Shown here in pieces: positions 29,490 to 37,005 of a stretch of 64,000 bases of DNA (the stretch's first letter is position 1; every line of letters starts with the position of its first letter). Location: positions 1,112,501-1,176,500 of the forward strand of contig NZ_CP039249.1 of the NCBI RefSeq assembly GCF_004795835.1, in the 5' to 3' direction. The stretch comes from Sphingomonas sp. PAMC26645 (GTDB taxonomy: Bacteria > Pseudomonadota > Alphaproteobacteria > Sphingomonadales > Sphingomonadaceae). A program made the position numbers and the translations under genes. The notes below the pieces were generated by a model. It had not been told where the DNA came from, did no database searches, and saw nothing but the letters and a program-made list of their open reading frames with translations.

Positions 29490-30779
29490 TTGGCCAACGT
29501 AGCAGTCATCGGCGCGCAATGGGGCGACGAAGGCAAGGGCAAGATCGTCGACTGGCTCGCCGAGCGTGCCGACATGGTCGTGCGGTTCCAGGGCGGGCAT
29601 AACGCCGGCCACACGCTGGTCGTCGGCGATAACGTATATAAGTTGTCGCTGCTGCCGTCGGGTATCGTCCGCGGGACGCCGTCGTTCATCGGGAATGGCG
29701 TGGTGCTCGATCCTTGGGCGCTGAAGGACGAGATCGCGCGGTTGGGTGCACAGGGCGTCGTCGCGACCCCGGAGACGCTGCGGATCGCCGATACCTGTGC
29801 GCTGATCCTGCCGTTCCACCGCGATCTCGACGGCCTGCGCGAGGATGCCAGCGGCGCTGGCAAGATCGGTACCACGCGTCGGGGCATTGGGCCTGCGTAT
29901 GAGGACAAGGTCGGCCGTCGCGCGATCCGCGTGTGCGATCTCGCGCATCTCGACGATCTCGGCCCGCAGCTCGATCGCCTCACCGCACATCACGATGCGC
30001 TGCGTGCCGGCTTCGGCGAGCCGCCGATCGACCGCGCCCGCCTGATTGCCGAGCTGCGCGAGATTGCCGGCTTCGTCCTCCCGTTCGCCAAGCCTGTGTG
30101 GCGCGACCTCAACGCCGCGCGCTCGGCGGGCAAGCGCATCCTGTTCGAGGGCGCGCAGGGCGTGCTGCTCGATGTCGACCACGGCACCTATCCGTTCGTC
30201 ACCTCGTCGAACACCATTGCAGGCGCTGCGGCCGGCGGTTCGGGCCTTGGCCCATCGGCAGTCGGCTTCGTGCTCGGCATCGCCAAGGCATACACTACCC
30301 GCGTCGGCTCCGGGCCGTTCCCGACCGAACTCGAGAACGAGACCGGCGAGCGACTCGGCGTACGCGGGCATGAGTTCGGTACCGTGACCGGGCGTAAGCG
30401 CCGCTGCGGCTGGTTCGACGCGGTGCTGGTGCGTCAGGCGGTGGCGGTCGGGGGCATCACCGGGATCGCGCTGACCAAGATCGATGTGCTCGACGGGTTC
30501 GAGACCGTATCGATCTGCACCGGCTACAGCTTGCGCGGCGAGACGCTCGATTATTTCCCGGCGCATGCGGCGGACCAGGCGCTGGTCGAGCCGATCTACG
30601 AGACGATGGAAGGCTGGCAGGAAACGACTGCCGGTGCACGCAGCTGGGCCGACCTGCCGGCGCAGGCGATCAAGTATATTCGCCGAATCGAAGAGCTGAT
30701 CCGCTGCCCGGTGACGTTGGTGTCGACCAGCCCGCAGCGTGCCGACACGATCCTCGTCCGCGATCCGTTCTCGGACTGA
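29490..30779 (+). CDS. purA: Adenylosuccinate synthetase, TTG start
   Basis: 429 residues. The start is a TTG at 29490 with AGGAGA six bases ahead; there is no ATG or GTG at the right place and the protein begins [17 protein letters not shown], the invariant GTP loop. NAGHTLV and [16 protein letters not shown] and the C-terminal GTP-site region [13 protein letters not shown] are present. It joins IMP and aspartate on the way to AMP. It follows hisZ by 30 bases and ends at a strong terminator. Confidence 0.97.
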   Translation: MANVAVIGAQWGDEGKGKIVDWLAERADMVVRFQGGHNAGHTLVVGDNVYKLSLLPSGIVRGTPSFIGNGVVLDPWALKDEIARLGAQGVVATPETLRIADTCALILPFHRDLDGLREDASGAGKIGTTRRGIGPAYEDKVGRRAIRVCDLAHLDDLGPQLDRLTAHHDALRAGFGEPPIDRARLIAELREIAGFVLPFAKPVWRDLNAARSAGKRILFEGAQGVLLDVDHGTYPFVTSSNTIAGAAAGGSGLGPSAVGFVLGIAKAYTTRVGSGPFPTELENETGERLGVRGHEFGTVTGRKRRCGWFDAVLVRQAVAVGGITGIALTKIDVLDGFETVSICTGYSLRGETLDYFPAHAADQALVEPIYETMEGWQETTAGARSWADLPAQAIKYIRRIEELIRCPVTLVSTSPQRADTILVRDPFSD

Positions 30780-30785
30780 TACGAA

Positions 30786-30814
30786 AAAAGCCGGGCGATC
30801 GCTCGCCCGGCTTT
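30786..30814. terminator. Bidirectional rho-independent terminator
   Basis: AAAAGCCGGGCGA, loop TCGC-like, TCGCCCGGCTTTT. A run of A on the left and T on the right lets it serve both purA (plus) and the Thr/Gly/Met-rich gene (minus). Confidence 0.9.
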
Positions 30815-30837
30815 TCAGTTACTCTAAGACGGAGGGA

Positions 30838-31296
30838 TCAGCGCGGGCTGGTCGTGCCGGTCTTCCCGCCCGTGGTCGAACCCATCGTCCCAGTGGTCGT
30901 GCCACCCATCGTGCCGGTGGTGCCGCCCATGGTACCCGTAGTACCACCCATCGTGTCGGCACCCATCGTGCTGCCCGTCGTGCCCGACATCGTGCTGCCC
31001 GTCGTACCGGTGCCGCTCATCGTGCCCGACGTCGTGCCGTGCGTACGGCTGCGGGCCTTGGTGCCACGCTGGGTGCGCGTCGTCGTGGTCGATTGGGTGC
31101 TGGTCGAAGGGCTGGCCTGATCCATCGTGCCCGTCGACATTCCGCCGGTCGTGCTGCCTGCGGTCGAACCGCCCATGGTGCCGCCGCTCATCGTGCCACC
31201 CGTGGTGCCGCCCATCGAGCCGCCGGTGCTCGTCTGTGCCACTGCCACGCCCGGAATGATTAGCGCTGCCGCTGCGATCGAAGTCAGAATACGCAT
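30838..31296 (-). CDS. Secreted low-complexity Gly/Thr/Met/Ser repeat protein
   Basis: 152 residues with AGGAGAG before the ATG. A signal peptide (ILTSIAAAALIIPGVAVAQ) leads to a mature protein of almost only Gly, Thr, Ser and Met, with repeats such as GTMGGTT in the C-terminal half and a basic/Thr middle (TTTTRTQRGTKARSRT). No domain is recognisable. The plus strand is also open here because of the repeats, but the signal peptide, ribosome site and terminator favour the minus strand. It lies 56 bases after aroC and may have its own promoter. Confidence 0.7.
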   Translation of the reverse strand: MRILTSIAAAALIIPGVAVAQTSTGGSMGGTTGGTMSGGTMGGSTAGSTTGGMSTGTMDQASPSTSTQSTTTTRTQRGTKARSRTHGTTSGTMSGTGTTGSTMSGTTGSTMGADTMGGTTGTMGGTTGTMGGTTTGTMGSTTGGKTGTTSPR

Positions 31297-31323
31297 TTCG
31301 CTCTCCTATGTTATTGAAGAGCA

Positions 31324-31348
31324 AGCGCTTCAGTCCTGCATAGGTTCC
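31324..31348 (-). promoter_or_regulatory. Weak EcfG-like promoter before the repeat protein
   Basis: On the minus strand GGAAC (31348-31344), 16 bases, CGCT (31327-31324), one mismatch in the -10. The predicted transcript would start about 20 bases before the ATG at 31296. It sits in the 56-base gap after aroC. Confidence 0.3.
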
Positions 31349-31352
31349 GACG

Positions 31353-32420
31353 TCAGCCGCACTGGCCCCGATGCAGCAGCGCCTGGTCGGCCAGCACGAG
31401 AGCGACCATCGCCTCGACCACGGGGACTCCGCGGATGCCCACGCACGGGTCGTGACGCCCCTTGGTGGCGATCGTCGCGGCCTCACCGGTCGGGCTGATC
31501 GTCTCGACCGGGGTGAGGATCGAGCTGGTCGGCTTGAACGCGACGCGGAGGCGTATCGGCTGGCCGGTTGCGATGCCCCCAGCGATCCCACCTGCGTGGT
31601 TGGCGAGAAACTCTGGGCCATCGACGCCCGGTCGCATCGGATCGGCGTTCGCCTCGCCCGACAATTCGGCGGCGGCGAATCCGTCGCCGATCTCGATGCC
31701 CTTGACCGCGTTGATGCTCATGCAGGCCGACGCGAGTTCGGAATCGAGCTTGGCGTAGAGCGGCGTCCCCCAGCCTGCCGGCACGCCGGTCGCCTCACAC
31801 GCGATCACCGCGCCGAGTGACGAGCCGGATTTCCGCGCTCCGTCGACGAGCGCTTCCCAGCGGAGCGCTGCCTCGGCATCGGGGCAGAAGAACGGGTTCT
31901 GGTCGATCTGCGTATCGTCGAAATTTGCCGGATCGATCGCATCGCCACCGATCGCCTCGACCCATGCGCGGACGCGGACCTGCGGCACGACGAGCCGCGC
32001 GACCGCACCGGCGGCGACGCGTGCGGCGGTTTCGCGCGCGGAGGAGCGCCCGCCGCCCCGGAAATCACGGAACCCGTATTTGGCGTCATAGGCATAGTCG
32101 GCGTGGCCGGGGCGATAGGCCTTGGCGACGTCGGAATAATCCTTCGAGCGCTGGTCGACATTCTCGATCATCAGGCTGATCGGCGTGCCGGTGGTGCGCC
32201 CCTCGAACACGCCCGAGAGAATACGGACCGTATCCGGCTCGCGCCGCTGCGTGGTGAAGCGCGAGGTGCCGGGGCGACGCTTATCGAGCCAGGGCTGGAT
32301 GTCCGCCTCGGTCAGCGAGATGCCAGGCGGGCACCCGTCGACGATCGCCCCCAGCGCCGGCCCATGCGACTCGCCCCAGGTGGTGAAGCGGAACAGCCGT
32401 CCAAATGTATTGAAGCTCAC
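31353..32420 (-). CDS. aroC: Chorismate synthase
   Basis: 355 residues from the GTG at 32420; length agrees with E. coli AroC. Motifs: [45 protein letters not shown] and [11 protein letters not shown]. It makes chorismate from EPSP with reduced FMN. The GTG overlaps the stop of the DUF559 gene (GTGA), and its Shine-Dalgarno, GAGAGGGG, lies in the palindromic repeat 32421-32475. It is the last housekeeping gene of the dnaJ-like/brkB-like/fabI run. Confidence 0.95.
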   Translation of the reverse strand: MSFNTFGRLFRFTTWGESHGPALGAIVDGCPPGISLTEADIQPWLDKRRPGTSRFTTQRREPDTVRILSGVFEGRTTGTPISLMIENVDQRSKDYSDVAKAYRPGHADYAYDAKYGFRDFRGGGRSSARETAARVAAGAVARLVVPQVRVRAWVEAIGGDAIDPANFDDTQIDQNPFFCPDAEAALRWEALVDGARKSGSSLGAVIACEATGVPAGWGTPLYAKLDSELASACMSINAVKGIEIGDGFAAAELSGEANADPMRPGVDGPEFLANHAGGIAGGIATGQPIRLRVAFKPTSSILTPVETISPTGEAATIATKGRHDPCVGIRGVPVVEAMVALVLADQALLHRGQCG

Positions 32421-32830
32421 TGGCCCCTCTCCCGGACGGGGAGAGGGAGGGGCCCGTGCGAAGCATGGGAGGGTGAGGGCACGCACGTAAGTCCATCAAG
32501 GATCGCGGCGAGCACACCGTCCATCCGCTGCATCACGTCGTTGTTCCAGACACGGATCACACGATATCCCTTGGTCGCGAGGAAGGCGGTTCGATTGTCG
32601 TCGTACGCCGCTTCGTCGATGTGTTGGCTACCGTCTACCTCGACGACCAGCATGGCGTCCATGCAGAGGAAGTCGGCGATGAAGGGGCCGATCCATACTT
32701 GGCGGCGGAACTTGAAGTTGCCGAGACGACGACTGCGGAGGCGGTACCACAGCCGGTCCTCCGCTTTGGTCGCGTTCCGACGCAAACCTCGGGCTCGATC
32801 CAGTGGTTCGGTGCCGTCGTGTTGCCTCAC
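32417..32830 (-). CDS. DUF559 protein (Vsr/endonuclease-like), repeat-associated copy 2
   Basis: 137 residues from a GTG whose ribosome site (GGGAGGGTGAGG) is the arm of the repeat at 32827-32894. The core parallels copy 1: [64 protein letters not shown]. The last ~20 residues ([14 protein letters not shown]...) are encoded by the repeat at 32421-32475. The stop overlaps the aroC GTG by four bases (GTGA). Nuclease activity is inferred from the fold only. It appears inserted between fabI and aroC. Confidence 0.85.
   Translation of the reverse strand: MRQHDGTEPLDRARGLRRNATKAEDRLWYRLRSRRLGNFKFRRQVWIGPFIADFLCMDAMLVVEVDGSQHIDEAAYDDNRTAFLATKGYRVIRVWNNDVMQRMDGVLAAILDGLTCVPSPSHASHGPLPLPVRERGQ
32421..32475. 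repeat. Palindromic repeat (GGGGAGAGGG type), 3' of DUF559 copy 2
   Basis: CCCCTCTCCCGGACGGGGAG followed by GGGCCCGTGCGAAGCATGGG and GGTGAGGG. It is the mirror of 32827-32894 and encodes the tail of the DUF559 protein as well as the aroC ribosome site. Confidence 0.85.
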
Positions 32831-32894
32831 CTTGCCCTCACCCTCCCATGCTTCGCATGGGCCCCTCCCTCTCCCCGGAGGGGGAGAGGGGTTA
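32827..32894. repeat. Palindromic repeat, 5' of DUF559 copy 2
   Basis: CCCTCACCCTCCCATGCTTC continues into GCATGGGCCCCTCCCTCTCC and GGAGGGGGAGAGGGG. With 32421-32475 it brackets the DUF559 gene as a ~480-bp inverted pair. Confidence 0.85.
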
Positions 32895-33695
32895 TGCCAG
32901 TGCGATATCGGGGGCGTCTTCGGCTTTCATACCGATCACGTTGTAGCCGGCGTCGACGTGGTGCGTCTCGCCGGTCACGCCCGAAGCCAGGTCGCTCAGC
33001 AGATACAGCCCCGCGCCGCCGACGTCGTCGATCGTCACGTTGCGCTTCAGCGGTGAGTTCAGCTCGTTCCACTTCAAAATCAGGCGGAAATCGCCGATGC
33101 CGCTTGCGGCCAGCGTCTTGATCGGCCCCGCCGAGATCGCGTTAACGCGGATATTGTCGCGGCCGAGGTCGACCGCGAGATACTGCACGCTCGTCTCCAG
33201 CGCCGCCTTCGCCACGCCCATGACGTTGTAATGCGGAATGACCTTCTCCGCGCCGTAATAGCTGAGCGTCAGCATCGCGCCGCCCTCGGTCATCATCTTG
33301 GCCGCCCGCTGCGCCACCGCGACGAACGAATAGACCGAGATGTTCATCGTCATCAGGAAATTGTCGAGGCTGGTATCGACGAACCGCCCACGCAGCTCGT
33401 TCTTGTCCGAAAAGCCGATCGCGTGAACGACGAAGTCGATCGTCGGCCATTCCTCCGCCAGCTTGTCGAAGGTCGCATCGAGCGCGCCCATGTCCGACAC
33501 ATCGCAATCGAAGAGCCGCGCCACGCCCAATTGCTCGGCGAGCGGGCGGACGCGCTTCTCCATCGTCTCGCCCTGGTAGCTGAACGCGAGGTCCGCGCCC
33601 GCCTCGGACAGCTTCTTGGCAATCCCCCAGGCCAGCGACTTGTCGTTCGCCAAGCCCATGATCAGCCCACGCTTGCCCGCCATCAAACCGTTCAC
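32892..33695 (-). CDS. fabI: Enoyl-[acyl-carrier-protein] reductase (NADH)
   Basis: 267 residues from the GTG at 33695 (MNGLMAGKRGLIMG), the usual sphingomonad N-terminus; an ATG at 33683 is possible but has no ribosome site. FabI features: GLANDKSLAWGIAKKL, CDVSDMG, SYYGAEKVIPHYNVMGVAKAALE with the Tyr-x6-Lys active site, and AISAGPIKTLAASGI. It does the last reduction of fatty-acid elongation. It is 11 bases after the BrkB-like gene, in one operon. Confidence 0.95.
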   Translation of the reverse strand: MNGLMAGKRGLIMGLANDKSLAWGIAKKLSEAGADLAFSYQGETMEKRVRPLAEQLGVARLFDCDVSDMGALDATFDKLAEEWPTIDFVVHAIGFSDKNELRGRFVDTSLDNFLMTMNISVYSFVAVAQRAAKMMTEGGAMLTLSYYGAEKVIPHYNVMGVAKAALETSVQYLAVDLGRDNIRVNAISAGPIKTLAASGIGDFRLILKWNELNSPLKRNVTIDDVGGAGLYLLSDLASGVTGETHHVDAGYNVIGMKAEDAPDIALA

Positions 33696-33706
33696 GCCGT
33701 CCCCGC

Positions 33707-34657
33707 CTATACCTGCATATCCGTAGCAGGCTGCTCTAGCGTTGTTTCGGGTGGTTCCGCCAGTGCTGCGTTGAGATGCGCGCCAAATACGAGACCGAGC
33801 CCGATGACATAGAAAAATAACAGCATGATGACGACACCCGCCAGACTGCCATAGGTGAGGTCGTAACCACCGAGACGCGACAGGATCACCGGCAGCAACG
33901 CGGTCGCGCTGACCCACCAGGCGGTGGTGAACAGCGCGCCCGGCCATTTGCGGCACTTCGAATAACGATAGCGCGAGGGCGTCACCGAATAGAACAGCAG
34001 GTACAGCGCGCCGAACATGAGCAGGCCGGGGATAAGACGGGAGAGACCGACCCAGCCGGCGGCGTCCTGCGCGAAGGGGAGGAGGCGATAAATGAACTGC
34101 TCGGCTGCGGTGAGGATGCCCTGCACCAGGAACGACAGCAACGCGATTACCACCGACAGAATGATCACCGCCGACGAGCCGAGCCGCGATTTCCAGAACG
34201 GCGCGGTCGCCTTGATCCCATAGGCGCGGTGGAAGATGTCGCGGATCGTCTCGACGAAGCTGCCGACCGTCCAAAGCCCGACGAGCGCACCAAGCCACAA
34301 CAGCGACCCGGTCCGCGCGGCGAGCACGTCGGCGATCGGCTTGCGCAACAGGTCGCCGACGTTCGGCGGCAGGACGTTGAGGAACGATTCGACCGCGCGC
34401 ACTGTCTCGACGCTCTGTCCGAAGATCGACAGGATCGCGGCGGCGACGATGAAGAACGGGAACACCGTCATCAATGCGAGATAGGCGAGGTTCCCCGCGT
34501 GGATGAAGCCGTCGTTGAACACGCCGACGGCCGCCCGCTTGACGATCTCGAACGCGTAACTGCCTGGCCTGACCTTCGCCATGCCGCGGGTGAGACGGGC
34601 GCGCGTCGCACCATGATCGTGCGCGCGCGCTTCGGGCGTTAGGGTATTGTCATTCAC
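33707..34657 (-). CDS. YihY/BrkB family inner-membrane protein
   Basis: 316 residues from a GTG at 34657. Six hydrophobic segments (AYLALMTVFPFFIVAAAILSI through VVIMLLFFYVIGLGLVFGA) with family signatures NLAYLALMTVFPFF and YGSLAGVVIMLLFFY. The family was once called ribonuclease BN by mistake; a transport or envelope role is suspected. It lies 7 bases after the DnaJ-like gene and 11 before fabI. Confidence 0.88.
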   Translation of the reverse strand: MNDNTLTPEARAHDHGATRARLTRGMAKVRPGSYAFEIVKRAAVGVFNDGFIHAGNLAYLALMTVFPFFIVAAAILSIFGQSVETVRAVESFLNVLPPNVGDLLRKPIADVLAARTGSLLWLGALVGLWTVGSFVETIRDIFHRAYGIKATAPFWKSRLGSSAVIILSVVIALLSFLVQGILTAAEQFIYRLLPFAQDAAGWVGLSRLIPGLLMFGALYLLFYSVTPSRYRYSKCRKWPGALFTTAWWVSATALLPVILSRLGGYDLTYGSLAGVVIMLLFFYVIGLGLVFGAHLNAALAEPPETTLEQPATDMQV

Positions 34658-34664
34658 AACGGGT

Positions 34665-35603
34665 TCAGACGCCCATGGCCCCCCGCGGGTTCCCGGCTTC
34701 GCGACCTTCCCAACTCTCGACGAACGCGGTCAGCGCCGCATCGCTGGCGGGAATGTCGATCATGAGGGTGACCAACTGATCGCCTCGCATGCCGCCCTTC
34801 TTGTGGAAACCCTTGCCCTTCAGGCGCAACGTCTTGCCCGACGTCGTACCCTTGGGGATCGTCAGCATCACCGGTTTGTCGACCGTCGGCGCCTTGACCG
34901 AGCCACCCAGCACCGCCTCTGCGAGCGTGATCGGCAGGTCGAGGCGGACATCGTCGCCGTCGCGCGTGAAGAACTTGTGCGGCTGGACCTCGATCGTCAG
35001 GATCGCATCGCCCGCGCCGCCCGGACCCTGCTCGCCCTTGCCGGCGAGCTTCATCTGCGTGCCGGTCTCGACCCCGGCGGGGAGCTTCAAGTCGAGCGTC
35101 TTGCCGTCCGCCAGCGTCACGCGCTGCGGCTCCAGCGTCGCCGCCTCGACGAACGGGACTTGCAGACGATACGCGGCATTCTCGCCCTTGGGCTGCGGGC
35201 GCCGACCGAAGCCGCCGGAGAACCCGCCGCCGCCACCACGCTGCGCGCCGCCGAACAGCCCTTCGAAGATGTCGCTCATGTCGGCACCGCCGGCGCCGCT
35301 CTCATAGCCCTCGCTGCGGAAGCCGCCGCCGGGCTGGGGTCGCCCGCCACCACCGCCGCCGAACCCGAACGGCGACGCCGGGTTGCCGTCGCCGTCGATC
35401 TCGCCGCGATCGAACCGCGCGCGCTTGTCCTTGTCGTTCAGCAGGTCGTACGCGTTGGTGACGGTGCTGAACCGCTCCGACGCCTTCGGATTGTCCTTGT
35501 TGCGATCGGGATGAAGCTCCTTTGCGAGCTTGCGGTACGCCTTCTTGATGTCGGCTTCGGTCGCGTCGCGCGCTACACCCAGAGTCTTGTACGGATCGGC
35601 CAC
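34665..35603 (-). CDS. DnaJ-class co-chaperone without zinc finger (CbpA-like)
   Basis: 312 residues, GTG start. The N-terminal J domain has YKTLGVARDATEADIKKAYR and the HPD motif (LHPDRNKD) that stimulates DnaK. A Gly/Phe-rich linker of about 60 residues follows, then two C-terminal substrate-binding domains (GKGFHKKGGMRGDQLV). No CxxCxGxG zinc repeats, so it is a class B protein rather than canonical DnaJ. First gene of a minus-strand operon leading to fabI and aroC. Confidence 0.92.
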   Translation of the reverse strand: MADPYKTLGVARDATEADIKKAYRKLAKELHPDRNKDNPKASERFSTVTNAYDLLNDKDKRARFDRGEIDGDGNPASPFGFGGGGGGRPQPGGGFRSEGYESGAGGADMSDIFEGLFGGAQRGGGGGFSGGFGRRPQPKGENAAYRLQVPFVEAATLEPQRVTLADGKTLDLKLPAGVETGTQMKLAGKGEQGPGGAGDAILTIEVQPHKFFTRDGDDVRLDLPITLAEAVLGGSVKAPTVDKPVMLTIPKGTTSGKTLRLKGKGFHKKGGMRGDQLVTLMIDIPASDAALTAFVESWEGREAGNPRGAMGV

Positions 35604-35697
35604 TTACGTCCCCATGCTAACTTGCGCGTCTATGTGGGGCGGTGCGCAGCGCAACGCAATTGCGCGCGGGGTGTTTGGTTGCACGAGAGGAACGATC

Positions 35698-35844
35698 ATG
35701 ACCGACAAGCAACCAATGCAGGGCGTGCCGAAGAACGACGACGGCGCGAAGGAGAAGGACGGCGTCAACAACGCGCCGGCCAAGGACAAGGGCGGCGAGA
35801 GTGGCGGCGGCTCGTATCCGAACCCGCACGACGACGAGAATTAA
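35698..35844 (+). CDS. 48-residue hydrophilic protein
   Basis: ATG at 35698 with AGAGGA at a good distance. The protein is highly charged and low in hydrophobic residues (KNDDGAKEKDG, then KGGESGGGSYPNPHDDEN), probably disordered. I recognise no domain. It is divergent from the DnaJ-like gene and followed by a repeat. Calling it real rests on the ribosome site and a sensible composition. Confidence 0.55.
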   Translation: MTDKQPMQGVPKNDDGAKEKDGVNNAPAKDKGGESGGGSYPNPHDDEN

Positions 35845-35869
35845 GACAGCTACAATCCAGATCCACCGT

Positions 35870-35949
35870 GTTCTCCCGCGAAAGCGGGAGCCCAGGGTAA
35901 CGATGGATCACGTTCGTGGCCCTGGACTCCCGCCTTCGCGGGAGAACAG
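35870..35949. repeat. Palindromic repeat pair (TTCTCCCGCG type)
   Basis: GTTCTCCCGCGAAAGCGGGA opens, TCCCGCCTTCGCGGGAGAAC closes, with CCCAGGGTAACG / CGTTCGTGGCCCTGG inside. It lies between the convergent 48-residue and transglutaminase genes. Confidence 0.85.
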
Positions 35950-35960
35950 ATTTCGGAAGT

Positions 35961-36854
35961 TTACGCCTTAACTGTCTCATCCAGCGGCGCGACATCGACG
36001 CTGACATCCATATTCTGCGCCCCCGACCCGAGCACCACCCCGTCGACCGGCGCAATCTCCGCATAGTCCCGCCCGACCGCCATCACGATGTGATCGCTCG
36101 CCATCCAGATCCCGTTGGTCGGATCGACTCCGACCCAGCCACGCACCGGCCCGCACCACAGCAGCACCCACGCATGCGTCGCATCCGCCCCGACCAGCCG
36201 CGGCTGGCCCTCGGGCGGGATCGTCCGGATATAGCCCGACGCATACGCCGCTGGCAGCCCCGTCGCGCGCAAGCCGGTGATCATGATCTGCGCGAAATCC
36301 TGGCACACGCCCTTGCGCTGGAGGAACGCCTCGTGCGGCGGTGTATCGACCAGCGTCGCGTCGGCGTCGAATTCGAACTCCACCTGAATCCGCCGCGCGA
36401 GCGCGATTCCGGCCTCCAGCGCTCCCCGCGAAGGATCGAGATCCACCGCGCAATAGTCTGCGATCGCTTGGTCAAGCGGGATCAGCGGCGAGGGATAGAT
36501 ATAATTCGCCGGGCTTGCCGCGGAGAGATCGGTGCTCGCTCGCGCCATCGCCGCGATCTCGCCCAGCGTCGGATCGCTCGCGTCGGGGACGGGCACGAGG
36601 CGATCCACCGTCATCCGCGACTGACTCTCGATCGTTAGGTGGCGAACTGGGCTGTCGACGACCAATCGCGTCACGTTGGCCAGCCCCGCCTCCGCCCGCG
36701 CCGCGCTGGTACGCCCGGCCGGATGCACCGACAGCGCATAGCTATCCAGATGCTGCCCCGGCCAGTCGATCGGTTTTAGGCGGAGGTTGCAGCGCGCGAA
36801 CTTGACGCTCGCGCCGTAATCGAACGTCGTGACGTGGCGAATGTCGTAGATCAT
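35961..36854 (-). CDS. Transglutaminase-like family protein
   Basis: 297 residues from the ATG at 36854 (MIYDIRHVTTFDYG). An N-terminal beta-rich domain precedes the papain-like core: Cys in RKGVCQDFAQIM, His in DATHAWVLLW, Asp in WVGVDPTNG, a complete triad. The family cleaves or forms amide bonds; the natural substrate of this branch is unknown. It follows the ATP-grasp/alpha-E gene, a pairing common in proteobacteria and proposed to act in peptide modification. Confidence 0.9.
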   Translation of the reverse strand: MIYDIRHVTTFDYGASVKFARCNLRLKPIDWPGQHLDSYALSVHPAGRTSAARAEAGLANVTRLVVDSPVRHLTIESQSRMTVDRLVPVPDASDPTLGEIAAMARASTDLSAASPANYIYPSPLIPLDQAIADYCAVDLDPSRGALEAGIALARRIQVEFEFDADATLVDTPPHEAFLQRKGVCQDFAQIMITGLRATGLPAAYASGYIRTIPPEGQPRLVGADATHAWVLLWCGPVRGWVGVDPTNGIWMASDHIVMAVGRDYAEIAPVDGVVLGSGAQNMDVSVDVAPLDETVKA

Positions 36855-36855
36855 G

Positions 36856-36990
36856 AAAATCCTCCCCGGCACGGGGAGGGGGACCGCCAGCTTGCTGGTG
36901 GTGGAGGGGGGGCGCCACGAACGGTGCGCTGGTGGAGAGCCCCCTCCACCATGCGCTGCATGGTCCCCCTCCCCGTACCGGGGAGGATTT
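36856..36990. repeat. Palindromic repeat pair (AATCCTCCCCGG type)
   Basis: The first 33 bases are identical to the start of the copy inside ligD (41620-41776). It ends with CCCCCTCCCCGTACCGGGGA. It separates the ATP-grasp/alpha-E and transglutaminase genes. Confidence 0.88.
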
Positions 36991-37005
36991 GCACGGTCAT
37001 GCCCC

